DNA from: Bacteroidota bacterium
Lineage (GTDB): Bacteria; Bacteroidota; Bacteroidia; Chitinophagales; Chitinophagaceae
Direction: 5' to 3'
NCBI GenBank assembly: GCA_023428755.1
Contig: JAEYWX010000017.1
Span: 124,001 to 188,000, forward strand
DNA: 64,000 nt
Part shown: positions 40,606-49,124 of the stretch, in pieces
Layout of the letters: every line of letters begins with the position of its first letter
Numbering within the stretch: the first letter of the stretch is position 1
Notes under the pieces: model-generated
What the model was told of the DNA's origin: nothing
Databases searched by the model: none
Seen by the model: the letters and a program-made list of their open reading frames with translations, nothing else
Position numbers and translations under genes: made by a program

Positions 40606-41070
40606 ATGGAGCGGAATCTTCAAACCATATTTGAAATTACTGATCAGTCTTTAAGTTTAGAATGGTTATTTCTACTCATACTAATTATTGTTGGTTTTAT
40701 ATTATACCGCAACTCAAAAGCCAGAACATTCGATAGGTACTTTTCAATTTTTTATCTCATTATAATTATTGGCTTTTTTCTATATCTGGGAACTGGAGCC
40801 ATCTATTCATTTTTTCATCTGAGAGCTGTTTATAAAAATCAAGCGTATAATATTGTTGAAGGTTATGTAACTGAATTTGTGCCAGCTAAACCTAAAAGTG
40901 GAGAATATTATAAAGTCAATAATATTAGTTTCCGGGGTGGTACTAGCAATCATGGGTACAACGGGACATGGGAAACAGACGGACGTATTCGTGAAGGTGT
41001 ATATGTTCGTTTGTTTTACATCGAGTCAGGACGAGACAAAGTTATTTTACGGGTAGATATCGATAAGTAA
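40606..41070 (+). CDS. AT-rich membrane protein of unknown function
   Basis: This 154-residue protein has two membrane helices (LEWLFLLILIIVGFILY and FYLIIIIGFFLYLGTGAIY) and a C-terminal domain with YNIVEGYVTEFVPAKPKSGE, YYKVNNISFRG, and RIREGVYVRLFYIES. It looks like a small OB- or SH3-like beta domain, probably outside the cytosol. No family was recognised. Base composition is more AT-rich than the CNNM gene 11 bases upstream, so it may be a newer addition that uses its neighbour's promoter. Confidence 0.55.
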   Translation: MERNLQTIFEITDQSLSLEWLFLLILIIVGFILYRNSKARTFDRYFSIFYLIIIIGFFLYLGTGAIYSFFHLRAVYKNQAYNIVEGYVTEFVPAKPKSGEYYKVNNISFRGGTSNHGYNGTWETDGRIREGVYVRLFYIESGRDKVILRVDIDK

Positions 41071-41103
41071 AATAAAATTCATATCGCAATTTATATTCAG
41101 CTG

Positions 41104-42000
41104 TTAATCAGCTTTATCAATCACATAAATAAGTGAACTGCATTGCTCCCTCTGAATCAATGCATTGATGTTGGAAACAAGTCCATTCCAGATGCCACGC
41201 AGGAAAAAGCCGTTTCTGTTTTTTTCGCTCAGCAGGGAAATATAGAAACTGTCGAGCCACATGCGTCTCGTTTTAATTACACGCAAACCATGCCGCTTCA
41301 TCAGCACCCGCATCGATTTAGGTGAAAAATGATACAAATGCCGTGGTACATCATACGAAGCCCAATTGGCTTTGTAAACGGCAGCATCCTTACTGGTATA
41401 ATTAGGAACGGCAATGATCAGTTTTCCATTCGGCGCCAGTAACTCTTTGATCCGTTTCACATAGTCGTCTAACTGATGCACATGTTCCAGCACATGCCAC
41501 ATGGTGATAACGCTATAGGTTTCGGGAGGTAGCCGAAACAGATCTTCAGATGGATAAATATCGCAGTTGTATTGTTTGATTGCCATTGCCCTTGCTTCCG
41601 GATCTGGCTCCAGCCCAACAACGCTCCAGCCTGCCTTCACCATGGTGTTGACAAACACGCCGGTACCACTTCCTATATCTAACAACATACCCACTTTACG
41701 TTTTGACTCCCTTTTTACAAGACGTTCCTTTGACATCATTGTGAAATGCCGGGCAATGTGGTACAGAGAATTGATGACCCCCTTTTTGGTATTACTGTGA
41801 GAAATATAGGCAGAAGACTGATAGTATTTCTGGATTTCGCTTTCTGCAGGCGCATTGAGCGTAAACCGTAAGCCGCACATACCGCATTCCGCAATTTCAA
41901 ACGACTCACCAGTTACTGTATTGTCAGTGGCAGTTAAAACCGGTGAAAACGTTTTATTCTTACAGATGGGGCAATGTGTGTTGTTCATTTGTTGGCTCAT
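41104..42000 (-). CDS. Methyltransferase with N-terminal zinc ribbon
   Basis: This 298-residue protein begins with a zinc ribbon, CPICKNK and CGMCGLRF, followed by a class I methyltransferase domain: MLLDIGSGTGVFVNTMVKAG (motif I), VVGLEPDPEARAMA (acidic strand 2), ITMWHVLEHVHQLDDYV and LLAPNGKLIIAVPNY. This plan is common in sugar and quinone methyltransferases of polysaccharide clusters (Methyltransf_23 type). It follows the HU-like gene by 28 bases and is the last gene of the minus-strand unit that starts at 47431. Acceptor unknown. Confidence 0.85.
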   Translation of the reverse strand: MSQQMNNTHCPICKNKTFSPVLTATDNTVTGESFEIAECGMCGLRFTLNAPAESEIQKYYQSSAYISHSNTKKGVINSLYHIARHFTMMSKERLVKRESKRKVGMLLDIGSGTGVFVNTMVKAGWSVVGLEPDPEARAMAIKQYNCDIYPSEDLFRLPPETYSVITMWHVLEHVHQLDDYVKRIKELLAPNGKLIIAVPNYTSKDAAVYKANWASYDVPRHLYHFSPKSMRVLMKRHGLRVIKTRRMWLDSFYISLLSEKNRNGFFLRGIWNGLVSNINALIQREQCSSLIYVIDKAD

Positions 42001-42028
42001 GTTGACGCAGTTCGTATTTGAATCCGGG

Positions 42029-42667
42029 TTATTGCATTTTGTATTGACTTTTTGTTTCAGTTGGGTCTATTTTTTGCTCATTCCCCTGACGGCTCCACTG
42101 TTGTGTGTAATTTGTTGCGAAGTACAAAATAGCCACGATCGACAATATAACCAACGCAATTACGGTGAGCCACCAAAAATTGAGTGGTTTCCTGTGCTTG
42201 CGCAACAGTAATTCCTCCATCTCAACGTTTGATTTTTCCTCTTCCCCTACACGTATTGAATGCTGCGTGTTTTTACGAATAATTTTTTCTGCAACAACAG
42301 GCGTTCCTACGATTGTTTCAAATGCAGAAGTAAAATGGATCAATTGATTTTCTTCTTTTACAAAACGGCCGATTCCTGCCAGCTCAACTTCCTGTTTGCT
42401 ATTCAATATACGTTTAAACTCATCAGTAAAGTTTTGCAGTTGTGTTTTTATATTGTCGGCCGGTTGTTGCTGTTCCTTTATCAGCCATTCAGCAAATACC
42501 TGATCGTCTTCCGCTTCTGACGAGTAATGAAGGATTGTTTCAGGAGCATGCAATAGCCTGTTTGGGAAATCCAGTCTTGCAGGTAATAATTCAACAGAAA
42601 AACTGCCAATACCTTTCAGTGAAACTTTTTTGTGTGTAGAAAGAAACCGTACGATCAAATCAACCAT
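42029..42667 (-). CDS. HU-CCDC81-like protein with membrane anchor
   Basis: This 212-residue protein has two tandem HU-like segments: DLIVRFLSTHKKVSLKGIGS with FSVELLPARLDFPNRLLHAP (1-65), and IKTQLQNFTDEFKRILNSK with VELAGIGRFVKEENQLIHF (75-125). A single membrane helix follows (WWLTVIALVILSIVAILYF, near 165-185) with a short tail. The pattern fits the bacterial HU-CCDC81 domain pair found in Bacteroidota, often ahead of an SPOR domain, which is absent here. ATG 42667 starts one base after the stop of the barrel gene, implying translational coupling. The role may be nucleoid-envelope linkage or division; that is inference. Confidence 0.75.
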   Translation of the reverse strand: MVDLIVRFLSTHKKVSLKGIGSFSVELLPARLDFPNRLLHAPETILHYSSEAEDDQVFAEWLIKEQQQPADNIKTQLQNFTDEFKRILNSKQEVELAGIGRFVKEENQLIHFTSAFETIVGTPVVAEKIIRKNTQHSIRVGEEEKSNVEMEELLLRKHRKPLNFWWLTVIALVILSIVAILYFATNYTQQWSRQGNEQKIDPTETKSQYKMQ

Positions 42668-42668
42668 C

Positions 42669-44303
42669 CTATTGCTGCTTTTGGTCAAAAGTAAGCCTTA
42701 TTCCCGCAAGTAAGTTAAAACCAACCACCTGGTAATTATTCCAGCGTTGGTAGGTATTGTTGAAAATGTTATTGAACTGTCCCCACACACTCACAAGGGG
42801 ATGCACTTTGAATTCCATACCAGCATTCAAATCAAAAACAGCCGGTAACCGGGCACTGTTGCCTGCAATATCTTTCCTGTACACCGCACCCTGCCATCCA
42901 AACAGATCTGTTTTTACCATAATCTTTTTAGATGGTTGCCAACGAAGCGCTGCCGTTAATTCAATAGGTGTAATATGCCAAGGCCGGGCCTCGTCCTGCT
43001 GCCGAACAAAATTGTAGATATCGATTTTTGCACTGGCGTTGAACTGATCCTGCAGCACATACCCGATTTCGGATTGGAAATGCAAACCTTGTAATTTTCC
43101 TTCACGCAACACTTCAAACAAGCCGGGTTGTATATGATTGCTGAACAAAGGCAGGTTCAGGTATTCAATAAATCCGCCCAGTACACGATAGTTAAATGAA
43201 TTAGCAACAGTTCCTTTAAAACCTCCGTAAAACTCGGTGATTCGGGTATTGTATTGTGATAATGGCTGATTGATCCACGGGTTTTGTGAAGCCAGAAATT
43301 GATACGTATTCTTACGAACATGTCCTGTCCATCCGCCGGTGAGGATGATTTTCTTTTCCTGTAAATGCACATCCACCAGCACATCGGGCAAAACATTCAG
43401 TTTTCCCTGATCCCAGGTGGGCCGGATTCCTCCTTTGATAAAAAGACGTGATGTTTTTAATACAGCAGCTGCATTTAGGAAATAAACATTGTTGCTGTAG
43501 GTGGTGCCACCGGTGGGTGTGTAAGTGGTAAGATCAACATTCCCACGAATCAACATGCCAAAGCTGGTACCAAAACGAACATCGATCGGAACATCGAGAA
43601 TGCCGTTTGTTTCGGTTGAACGTGTATCGCTGAACACATTGATATTGATGTCGGGATTGTAGCTGATGCCGAAACGGTTTACAAAAGCGTTGCGTACACC
43701 TGCCCGGATGTTGATGGTTTGAAAAGGTTTTTTCAATGAGTCATCTTTGCTGTTTGTAAAGATGGGATCAGGTCCGTATAAAAAAAAGTTCTGGTTTCGA
43801 TAACCAGCCTTTCCATATACCTCCACCTGGTTGAGTAATGTATTAATGTTGGCGGAAAATGCAGTGTTGCTGAAACGCTGTACACGAAGTTTGCCTTTTT
43901 GCGACAGATGATTGGCAAATAAAGTGAAATTGGTTTTCTTTCCATCGCCCAGGGTAAAACCGGCGTCAACTAACGGTGTATTGTAGTTGCCGTAACCAAC
44001 TTTGATGTAATTGCTGTTATGCGCCTCTCCTGCTGAATCAATCTGCAGGGGCAAAGGCTTTAACCCAACAGGTTGAAGGTTGAAAAATAAATTTTGTACC
44101 GGAATATTGTAAGCCAGGTTGGGAGTGCCAGTTTCAGGAGCAGGTGGTGTTGCATTGAAGTTGAGTTTCACCGCATTTTTCAACACCGGTTTAAACGCTG
44201 AAATAATTTCAACCGATTGTTTCCGGGAAGTATCCTGTGCAATGGCAGTTCCAATTGTCAGGCACAAAGCCAATGAAAATATGATTCGTTTGTTCATGTT
44301 CAT
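42669..44303 (-). CDS. TonB-receptor-type outer membrane barrel without plug
   Basis: This 544-residue protein has a signal peptide (KRIIFSLALCLTIGTAIAQ), a short linker with VEIISAFKPVLKNAVKLNF, and about 470 residues of alternating beta-strands typical of a TonB-dependent receptor barrel (YIKVGYGNYNTPLVDAGFTL, FNLLAGIRLTFDQKQQ at the end). The plug domain and a TonB box are missing and the size is well under a full receptor. It is therefore a structural or assembly barrel, not a classical siderophore receptor. It lies between a 1019-residue TPR protein and an HU-like membrane protein in one transcription unit. Confidence 0.75.
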   Translation of the reverse strand: MNMNKRIIFSLALCLTIGTAIAQDTSRKQSVEIISAFKPVLKNAVKLNFNATPPAPETGTPNLAYNIPVQNLFFNLQPVGLKPLPLQIDSAGEAHNSNYIKVGYGNYNTPLVDAGFTLGDGKKTNFTLFANHLSQKGKLRVQRFSNTAFSANINTLLNQVEVYGKAGYRNQNFFLYGPDPIFTNSKDDSLKKPFQTINIRAGVRNAFVNRFGISYNPDININVFSDTRSTETNGILDVPIDVRFGTSFGMLIRGNVDLTTYTPTGGTTYSNNVYFLNAAAVLKTSRLFIKGGIRPTWDQGKLNVLPDVLVDVHLQEKKIILTGGWTGHVRKNTYQFLASQNPWINQPLSQYNTRITEFYGGFKGTVANSFNYRVLGGFIEYLNLPLFSNHIQPGLFEVLREGKLQGLHFQSEIGYVLQDQFNASAKIDIYNFVRQQDEARPWHITPIELTAALRWQPSKKIMVKTDLFGWQGAVYRKDIAGNSARLPAVFDLNAGMEFKVHPLVSVWGQFNNIFNNTYQRWNNYQVVGFNLLAGIRLTFDQKQQ

Positions 44304-44371
44304 GTAGTTCGTTGTTGATTCATCTGCCCTTTCTTACTTCGTCGTTACAGCAATTGCAGTAACCAGCTATG

Positions 44372-47300
44372 TTAGCCTTCAATTTTTGAATTACGTTTTT
44401 CTTCTTCGATCACCTGTTGCAGTTTTGTTTCTGCTTCCTGCTTCAATTGCAGGTTAGTTGCATTTTCAACAATACTCTGAAATGTTGCTTTTGCATTGAA
44501 GTAATCTTTTTGTTTGAAATAAATATCGCCCAGCATAATGTACGATTTCGTTACCCAGAAATCATACGAGCCACTTTTATTGATTACTTCAAATGCCGCT
44601 TTTTCTGCATTGGTTAAACTGTTGAGATCGAAATAACATTTTGCAATTTCATAGCGTGCTTCTGCTGCCCACTCCCCTTTGTTCACTGCAACAACTGCAC
44701 GATACGATTGAATGGCTTGGTCAAACTGCCCATTGATCTGGTGGTTACGTCCTGTTACAAGGTTGGATAGTGCTTTGTCATCATTGCCGGCGCCTTTGGC
44801 AATCAACAGATCTTTTGCAACATCTGCCGCCTGCTTGTATTCTTTTAACTGGTAATGACAACGTAATAATCCACGTAACGATTCCAGCCTGCTTTCATCG
44901 GTGGTGGCAACATTTCGAAGTATTTCGTAATACGGTTGTGCTTTTGCATAATCCTGCATTTCGAAATAATAAGAACGGGCGGCTATCAAAGCACTTTTTT
45001 CGGCGAATGGACTATTCCCTTGCTTTGCTACGTATTCGTAACCGGGCAATGCATTTTTCCAGTCTTTGCGCAGCATGTAACACTCACTTCTATTATAGTG
45101 AGCGTTGATTGCATTTGCTCCATTTGGAAAACGGCTGAGATAATTATTGATCTGTTCAACAGCACCTGTACAGTCGTTGTTGTTTAATTTAATTTCAACA
45201 GCAGCATAGGCCAGCGAATCGGCTTCACTTGCTGATACGTTTTTGCCGGTTGAACGGATGAATGCTTCATACTCCTGTGGTCTTCCTGTTTCAACATAAA
45301 TGGCACGAATATTTTCTAATGCAAAACCTGCTTCTTCGCTGTTGGGATATTGCTGTAATAATTTTTTGTACTGGTCGAGTGCTTCCTGGTTTTTATTGAG
45401 GTTGTAATAACAAACTGCCAATTGCAATAAGGCGGTTTGTTTAAAACCTGTGTTCTGTGGCGCACTGATCACATTGTTCAGGTAAGGAATGGCAGCCTGG
45501 AACTTTTCATCGGCCATGTAGGTTTTTGCAATTTCCATATTGGCATCTGGTATAAGGTTGCTGCGTGGATACAGGCGTTGCAATGTTGAAAGCTGATCGA
45601 TCTTTGTTTTGCTGTTATTGATGCCTGCCAGCATTGCTTTCTGGTACAATGCATAATCTGCATTTGGCCATGAATAATCCAATGCTTTTTGATACATGTT
45701 TAATGCAGTTGTATAATTCTTCTGCATAAAATAACAATCGGCCAAACGGATATGAGCATCCTGATCAATAGGTGCCGAGTTTAACGCAACACGACCAACT
45801 GCTTTCTGAAAAAATCCCTGCGCCACTAAAAAGTTTTCTTTGCGCAGGTAACAATAGCCCATGTTGTAATTTGCTTCTTTTACTGAAGCCTCTCCCATTC
45901 CTGCACTACCGCTTTGCAAAAACTTATCGTAGAAACGAATGGCATCATCTAACCGGTCGTTACGATAAGCAATTTCACCTTTCCAATAATTGGTCAACGG
46001 AAGTACCGGCGCACTGTAGGGATCTTTTAAAATTTTATCCAGCAATTCATCGGCCTTGTTCAACTGACCATCATTGATCAATTCTGCTGCCCTGCCATAC
46101 AACATGCGGGGATATAGTTTTTTGGTTGATTCAGATGGATCGGTCAACGATTCCATTAAACTGATGGCATCTTTGTAATTACTGGTGCCGGTAAGTAATC
46201 CTACCAATAATTCTTTTGCTTCCTTATTATATGTGCTGCGTGGATATTCATTGAGGAAACGTTTGAACTCGCTGATGGCTACACCCTGATAGCCCAATTC
46301 GTACGAAAGCTTTGCATAATTAAACAGCGACACTTCCCGTTGTTGCTGATTGCTGCTGTTGGCTGCGCAAAATGCAAAGGCATTTCGGGCATTTTCCTTC
46401 TGGTTGGTTTTTAGATAAGCATCACCGAGCAAATACATGGCACTTTGACTCAACGAATCTTCACCACCACTTAATTGTTTAAAGCCATCAATGGCTTTGT
46501 TGAGTTGTTTTGCCTGATAATAAGAATAACTCAGCTCATACAAATCCTGTCTCGTAACCTTTTCGGCTTTGTTTACATAGGCTTCCAGCAAGGGTAAAGC
46601 TTTTGCATACTCTTTCTTTTCGAAATATGCATGCCCGAGCAATTGCTTCATTTCAAGATCATACAAAATGTTCGGCCGCTTTACAGCGTCTTCTGCAATT
46701 TTAATTGCTTTGTCTTTTTCGCCCCGGAAATAATAAATGGACGCAATATAAAATGGAACAATTTTGCCATACTCCGGATGGTTCTGTACTTTTTCAAATG
46801 AACTCAATGCTTCATTGTATTGCTTGTCGTTGTAAGCAAGAAAACCGTAATAATAATTTGCGTCGAGATAATGTTTATCCTCCGGTAATTGACGAATGGT
46901 ATTAAACAATGGCTTTGCCTGCTGGTAACGTTTCAAATGAAAATAACAATAGCCCATCCGGAACTTCGATTCCGAAATTTGCTCATTGTTCAAACTGGCA
47001 ATATCGGCACGGTCATAAAATTCCAGCGCTTCAACAAACTCCTGTTTACGGAAATAATAATTGGCCAAATGAAAACTCAACTGCTGCGTACGTGGCATGT
47101 TGTGTACAACCGTAATAAATTCCCGGGCGGGTAAAACAGCACGTTCATCGTTTTGTTGCAGACCGCAGGCCAGCAGGTAAAAATCAATTTCCTGCACCTT
47201 GATACCATCATTCAAAACGGTTGAGCTTTGTACATCAAGCTTAAGTTCCCGCAGCAACGGCATTGCAAGGCTGAACTGATCGTTGAGAAAATATTCCTGC

Positions 47301-47431
47301 GCCTGCTTGAATTTCGCATGCGGATCATTGTTTACTGCTGTTACCTGTGCGGTTGACAGTAATGTAAAACAGGAAAAAAAGGTCAGTAGAATGTAAGTTA
47401 TGCGGCTGTTCATTGGCGGGTAAACGTTCAT
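44372..47431 (-). CDS. Large exported TPR-repeat protein
   Basis: This 1019-residue protein has a signal peptide (ITYILLTFFSCFTLLSTAQ), then TPR repeats along almost its entire length. Examples are KFKQAQEYFLNDQFSLAMPL, KFRMGYCYFHLKRYQQAKPL, NYNMGYCYLRKENFLVAQGF, YEIAKCYFDLNSLTNAEKAA and SYIMLGDIYFKQKDYFNAKA. The solenoid is likely periplasmic and would bind partner proteins. The two neighbouring genes suggest it works with the plug-less barrel, perhaps in outer membrane assembly or trans-envelope linkage. ATG 47413 gives a tighter signal peptide and is a plausible alternative start. Confidence 0.85.
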   Translation of the reverse strand: MNVYPPMNSRITYILLTFFSCFTLLSTAQVTAVNNDPHAKFKQAQEYFLNDQFSLAMPLLRELKLDVQSSTVLNDGIKVQEIDFYLLACGLQQNDERAVLPAREFITVVHNMPRTQQLSFHLANYYFRKQEFVEALEFYDRADIASLNNEQISESKFRMGYCYFHLKRYQQAKPLFNTIRQLPEDKHYLDANYYYGFLAYNDKQYNEALSSFEKVQNHPEYGKIVPFYIASIYYFRGEKDKAIKIAEDAVKRPNILYDLEMKQLLGHAYFEKKEYAKALPLLEAYVNKAEKVTRQDLYELSYSYYQAKQLNKAIDGFKQLSGGEDSLSQSAMYLLGDAYLKTNQKENARNAFAFCAANSSNQQQREVSLFNYAKLSYELGYQGVAISEFKRFLNEYPRSTYNKEAKELLVGLLTGTSNYKDAISLMESLTDPSESTKKLYPRMLYGRAAELINDGQLNKADELLDKILKDPYSAPVLPLTNYWKGEIAYRNDRLDDAIRFYDKFLQSGSAGMGEASVKEANYNMGYCYLRKENFLVAQGFFQKAVGRVALNSAPIDQDAHIRLADCYFMQKNYTTALNMYQKALDYSWPNADYALYQKAMLAGINNSKTKIDQLSTLQRLYPRSNLIPDANMEIAKTYMADEKFQAAIPYLNNVISAPQNTGFKQTALLQLAVCYYNLNKNQEALDQYKKLLQQYPNSEEAGFALENIRAIYVETGRPQEYEAFIRSTGKNVSASEADSLAYAAVEIKLNNNDCTGAVEQINNYLSRFPNGANAINAHYNRSECYMLRKDWKNALPGYEYVAKQGNSPFAEKSALIAARSYYFEMQDYAKAQPYYEILRNVATTDESRLESLRGLLRCHYQLKEYKQAADVAKDLLIAKGAGNDDKALSNLVTGRNHQINGQFDQAIQSYRAVVAVNKGEWAAEARYEIAKCYFDLNSLTNAEKAAFEVINKSGSYDFWVTKSYIMLGDIYFKQKDYFNAKATFQSIVENATNLQLKQEAETKLQQVIEEEKRNSKIEG

Positions 47432-47632
47432 CGTTGGTAAATATTTTAACCATTGTCTTAAAGTCCGTTCAACGGGCTAAAGGTAACTTGTCCAATACTC
47501 TTTCAAACACCATTCCAGATTTTTGTGGATAAAAGTTGATGTTCCGTTAATTTCGCAACCTGGAATCAATATTCTTGAAACATACTGCAATGGTTGATCA
47601 TTTTTCATTGCAGATAAAACTACAACGGTCAC

Positions 47633-48043
47633 ATGAAGAAACTCTTATCTATTAAGTATTCAGCAACAGCTTTTAACATTTCCTTCTTAGTATTACGCCT
47701 TGTGCTGGGCTTAAGTATGTGTATCAACCATGGGTATGGCAAGCTTGTAAATTTTGCCGACCGGAAAGATCAGTTTGTCGATTTTCTCGGTATGGGCAGC
47801 ACCACTACATTGGCATTGGTTGTATTTGCTGAATTTTTCTGTTCAATTTTCATCGCTATCGGGTTGTTTACCCGCTTTACTGTAATACCATTGATCATTG
47901 CAATGGGCTATGCTTTTTTTGTAGCAGGCAGTGGCGATTTGTTTGATAAAGGTGAACTCTCAGCCCTCTTCCTTTCCGGTTATGTTGCTTTGTTATTGTG
48001 TGGACCCGGGCGTGTAAGTGTTGATGGCATGATCAATAAATAA
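47633..48043 (+). CDS. DoxX family membrane protein
   Basis: This 136-residue protein has four membrane helices in the DoxX pattern: RLVLGLSMCINHGYGKLVNF with the helix 1 histidine and KL pair, FAEFFCSIFIAIGLFTRF, and GELSALFLSGYVALLLCGPG, where the GPG turn closes helix 4. DoxX proteins are linked to thiosulfate or quinone redox chemistry and to oxidative-stress complexes, without a firm activity. The 47432-47632 gap before it holds a CCGTT/AACGG hairpin (about 47466-47476) and no other visible feature. Confidence 0.8.
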   Translation: MKKLLSIKYSATAFNISFLVLRLVLGLSMCINHGYGKLVNFADRKDQFVDFLGMGSTTTLALVVFAEFFCSIFIAIGLFTRFTVIPLIIAMGYAFFVAGSGDLFDKGELSALFLSGYVALLLCGPGRVSVDGMINK

Positions 48044-48076
48044 CAGCAATGATCTATTGCAAATAAAAGAAATAAC

Positions 48077-48493
48077 ATGTTCAACAGCGAAACCAATATA
48101 CGGGTGCGGTATTCAGAAACCGACCAGATGAATGTAGTATACCACGGCAATTATGCACAATATTTTGAAGTGGCAAGGGCTGAAGCAATCCGTGAAATGG
48201 GGTTAACCTACAAAGAAATGGAAGAGATGGGTATTGTGATGCCCATTGTGGAACTGCATACCAAATTTCTTCGTCCGGCGAAGTATGATGATCTGCTTAC
48301 GATCAAAACACAGTTGCGTGAATTACCAACCGATCATCGGATTGAATTTCATCACGAAGTGTACAATGAGGAAGGAAAACTGTTAACGATCGGCCGGATC
48401 GTATTGTATTTTTTAGATGCTAAAACAATGGCCCGAACGGTAATGCCTTCAGCGTTAGCCAATCATTTGGCACCCTATTTCCAGCAGGCATGA
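48077..48493 (+). CDS. Acyl-CoA thioesterase, YbgC/FadM type
   Basis: This 138-residue hotdog-fold protein has the 4-hydroxybenzoyl-CoA thioesterase signature RYSETDQMNVVYHGNYAQYF, with catalytic aspartate and histidine placement, then EVARAEAIREMGLTYKEME and FLRPAKYDDLLTIKTQL. It should hydrolyse acyl-CoA esters in the cytosol. It follows DoxX by 33 bases. No Tol-Pal genes lie nearby, so the ybgC-tolQ arrangement of proteobacteria does not apply. Confidence 0.88.
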   Translation: MFNSETNIRVRYSETDQMNVVYHGNYAQYFEVARAEAIREMGLTYKEMEEMGIVMPIVELHTKFLRPAKYDDLLTIKTQLRELPTDHRIEFHHEVYNEEGKLLTIGRIVLYFLDAKTMARTVMPSALANHLAPYFQQA

Positions 48494-48534
48494 GGCAGCT
48501 TGTAGGTACGGCTACTTTCAGTTAACTTTAAAGA

Positions 48535-49119
48535 ATGGAACATACAGTAAAAGAACCTGCACCAAAATACAATTTCATTTCACCAAAAGAATATCTTGAA
48601 ATGGAACGTGCTTCTGTTGAGAAGCATGAGTATTTTGACGGGCAGGTTTATAATATGAGTGGAGCCAGTCTGAAGCACATTAAAATTTCAGTAAACCTCA
48701 CAATCCAAATAGGCAAGTTTCTTGAAGACAGCGATTGTAATGTGTTAACAGAAAATATGCGAACCACAAATTCAGACAGAAGTGCTTATATGTATCCTGA
48801 TGTGACCATTGTTTGTGGAAAAGAAGAGTTAGAAGATGACAAGTTTGATACGCTGTTAAATCCATCTGTTATTTTTGAAATACTATCTCCATCCACTCAA
48901 AACGTTGATAAGGGAAGAAAACTTCTATACTATCAGTTGATCCCCTCATTGAAAGAGTATTTTATGGTCGATACGATAAAGCAGCGAATTTACATCGCAA
49001 AAAAACAAGCGAATGGAAAGTGGGCGTTTGAGAATACTGTTGAGGAAGACAGTATTTTCATCGAAACTATTCAACTCTCCCTCCCACTCGCAGCTATTTA
49101 CAAAGGCACAGGCATTTAA
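48535..49119 (+). CDS. Uma2 family PD-(D/E)XK nuclease-like protein
   Basis: This 194-residue protein matches the Uma2/DUF820 family, with SPKEYLEMERASVEKHEYFDG at the N-terminus, MYPDVTIVCG (catalytic Asp), PSVIFEILSPST (Glu) and DKGRKLLYYQLIPSLKEYFMV. The fold is a restriction-endonuclease type; biological targets are unknown. The gene is more AT-rich than its neighbours. A near-consensus -7 box TAACTTTA (48523-48530) lies 4 bases before its ATG. cinA starts 5 bases after it, so it may have been inserted into a transcription unit. Confidence 0.82.
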   Translation: MEHTVKEPAPKYNFISPKEYLEMERASVEKHEYFDGQVYNMSGASLKHIKISVNLTIQIGKFLEDSDCNVLTENMRTTNSDRSAYMYPDVTIVCGKEELEDDKFDTLLNPSVIFEILSPSTQNVDKGRKLLYYQLIPSLKEYFMVDTIKQRIYIAKKQANGKWAFENTVEEDSIFIETIQLSLPLAAIYKGTGI

Positions 49120-49124
49120 TTATC

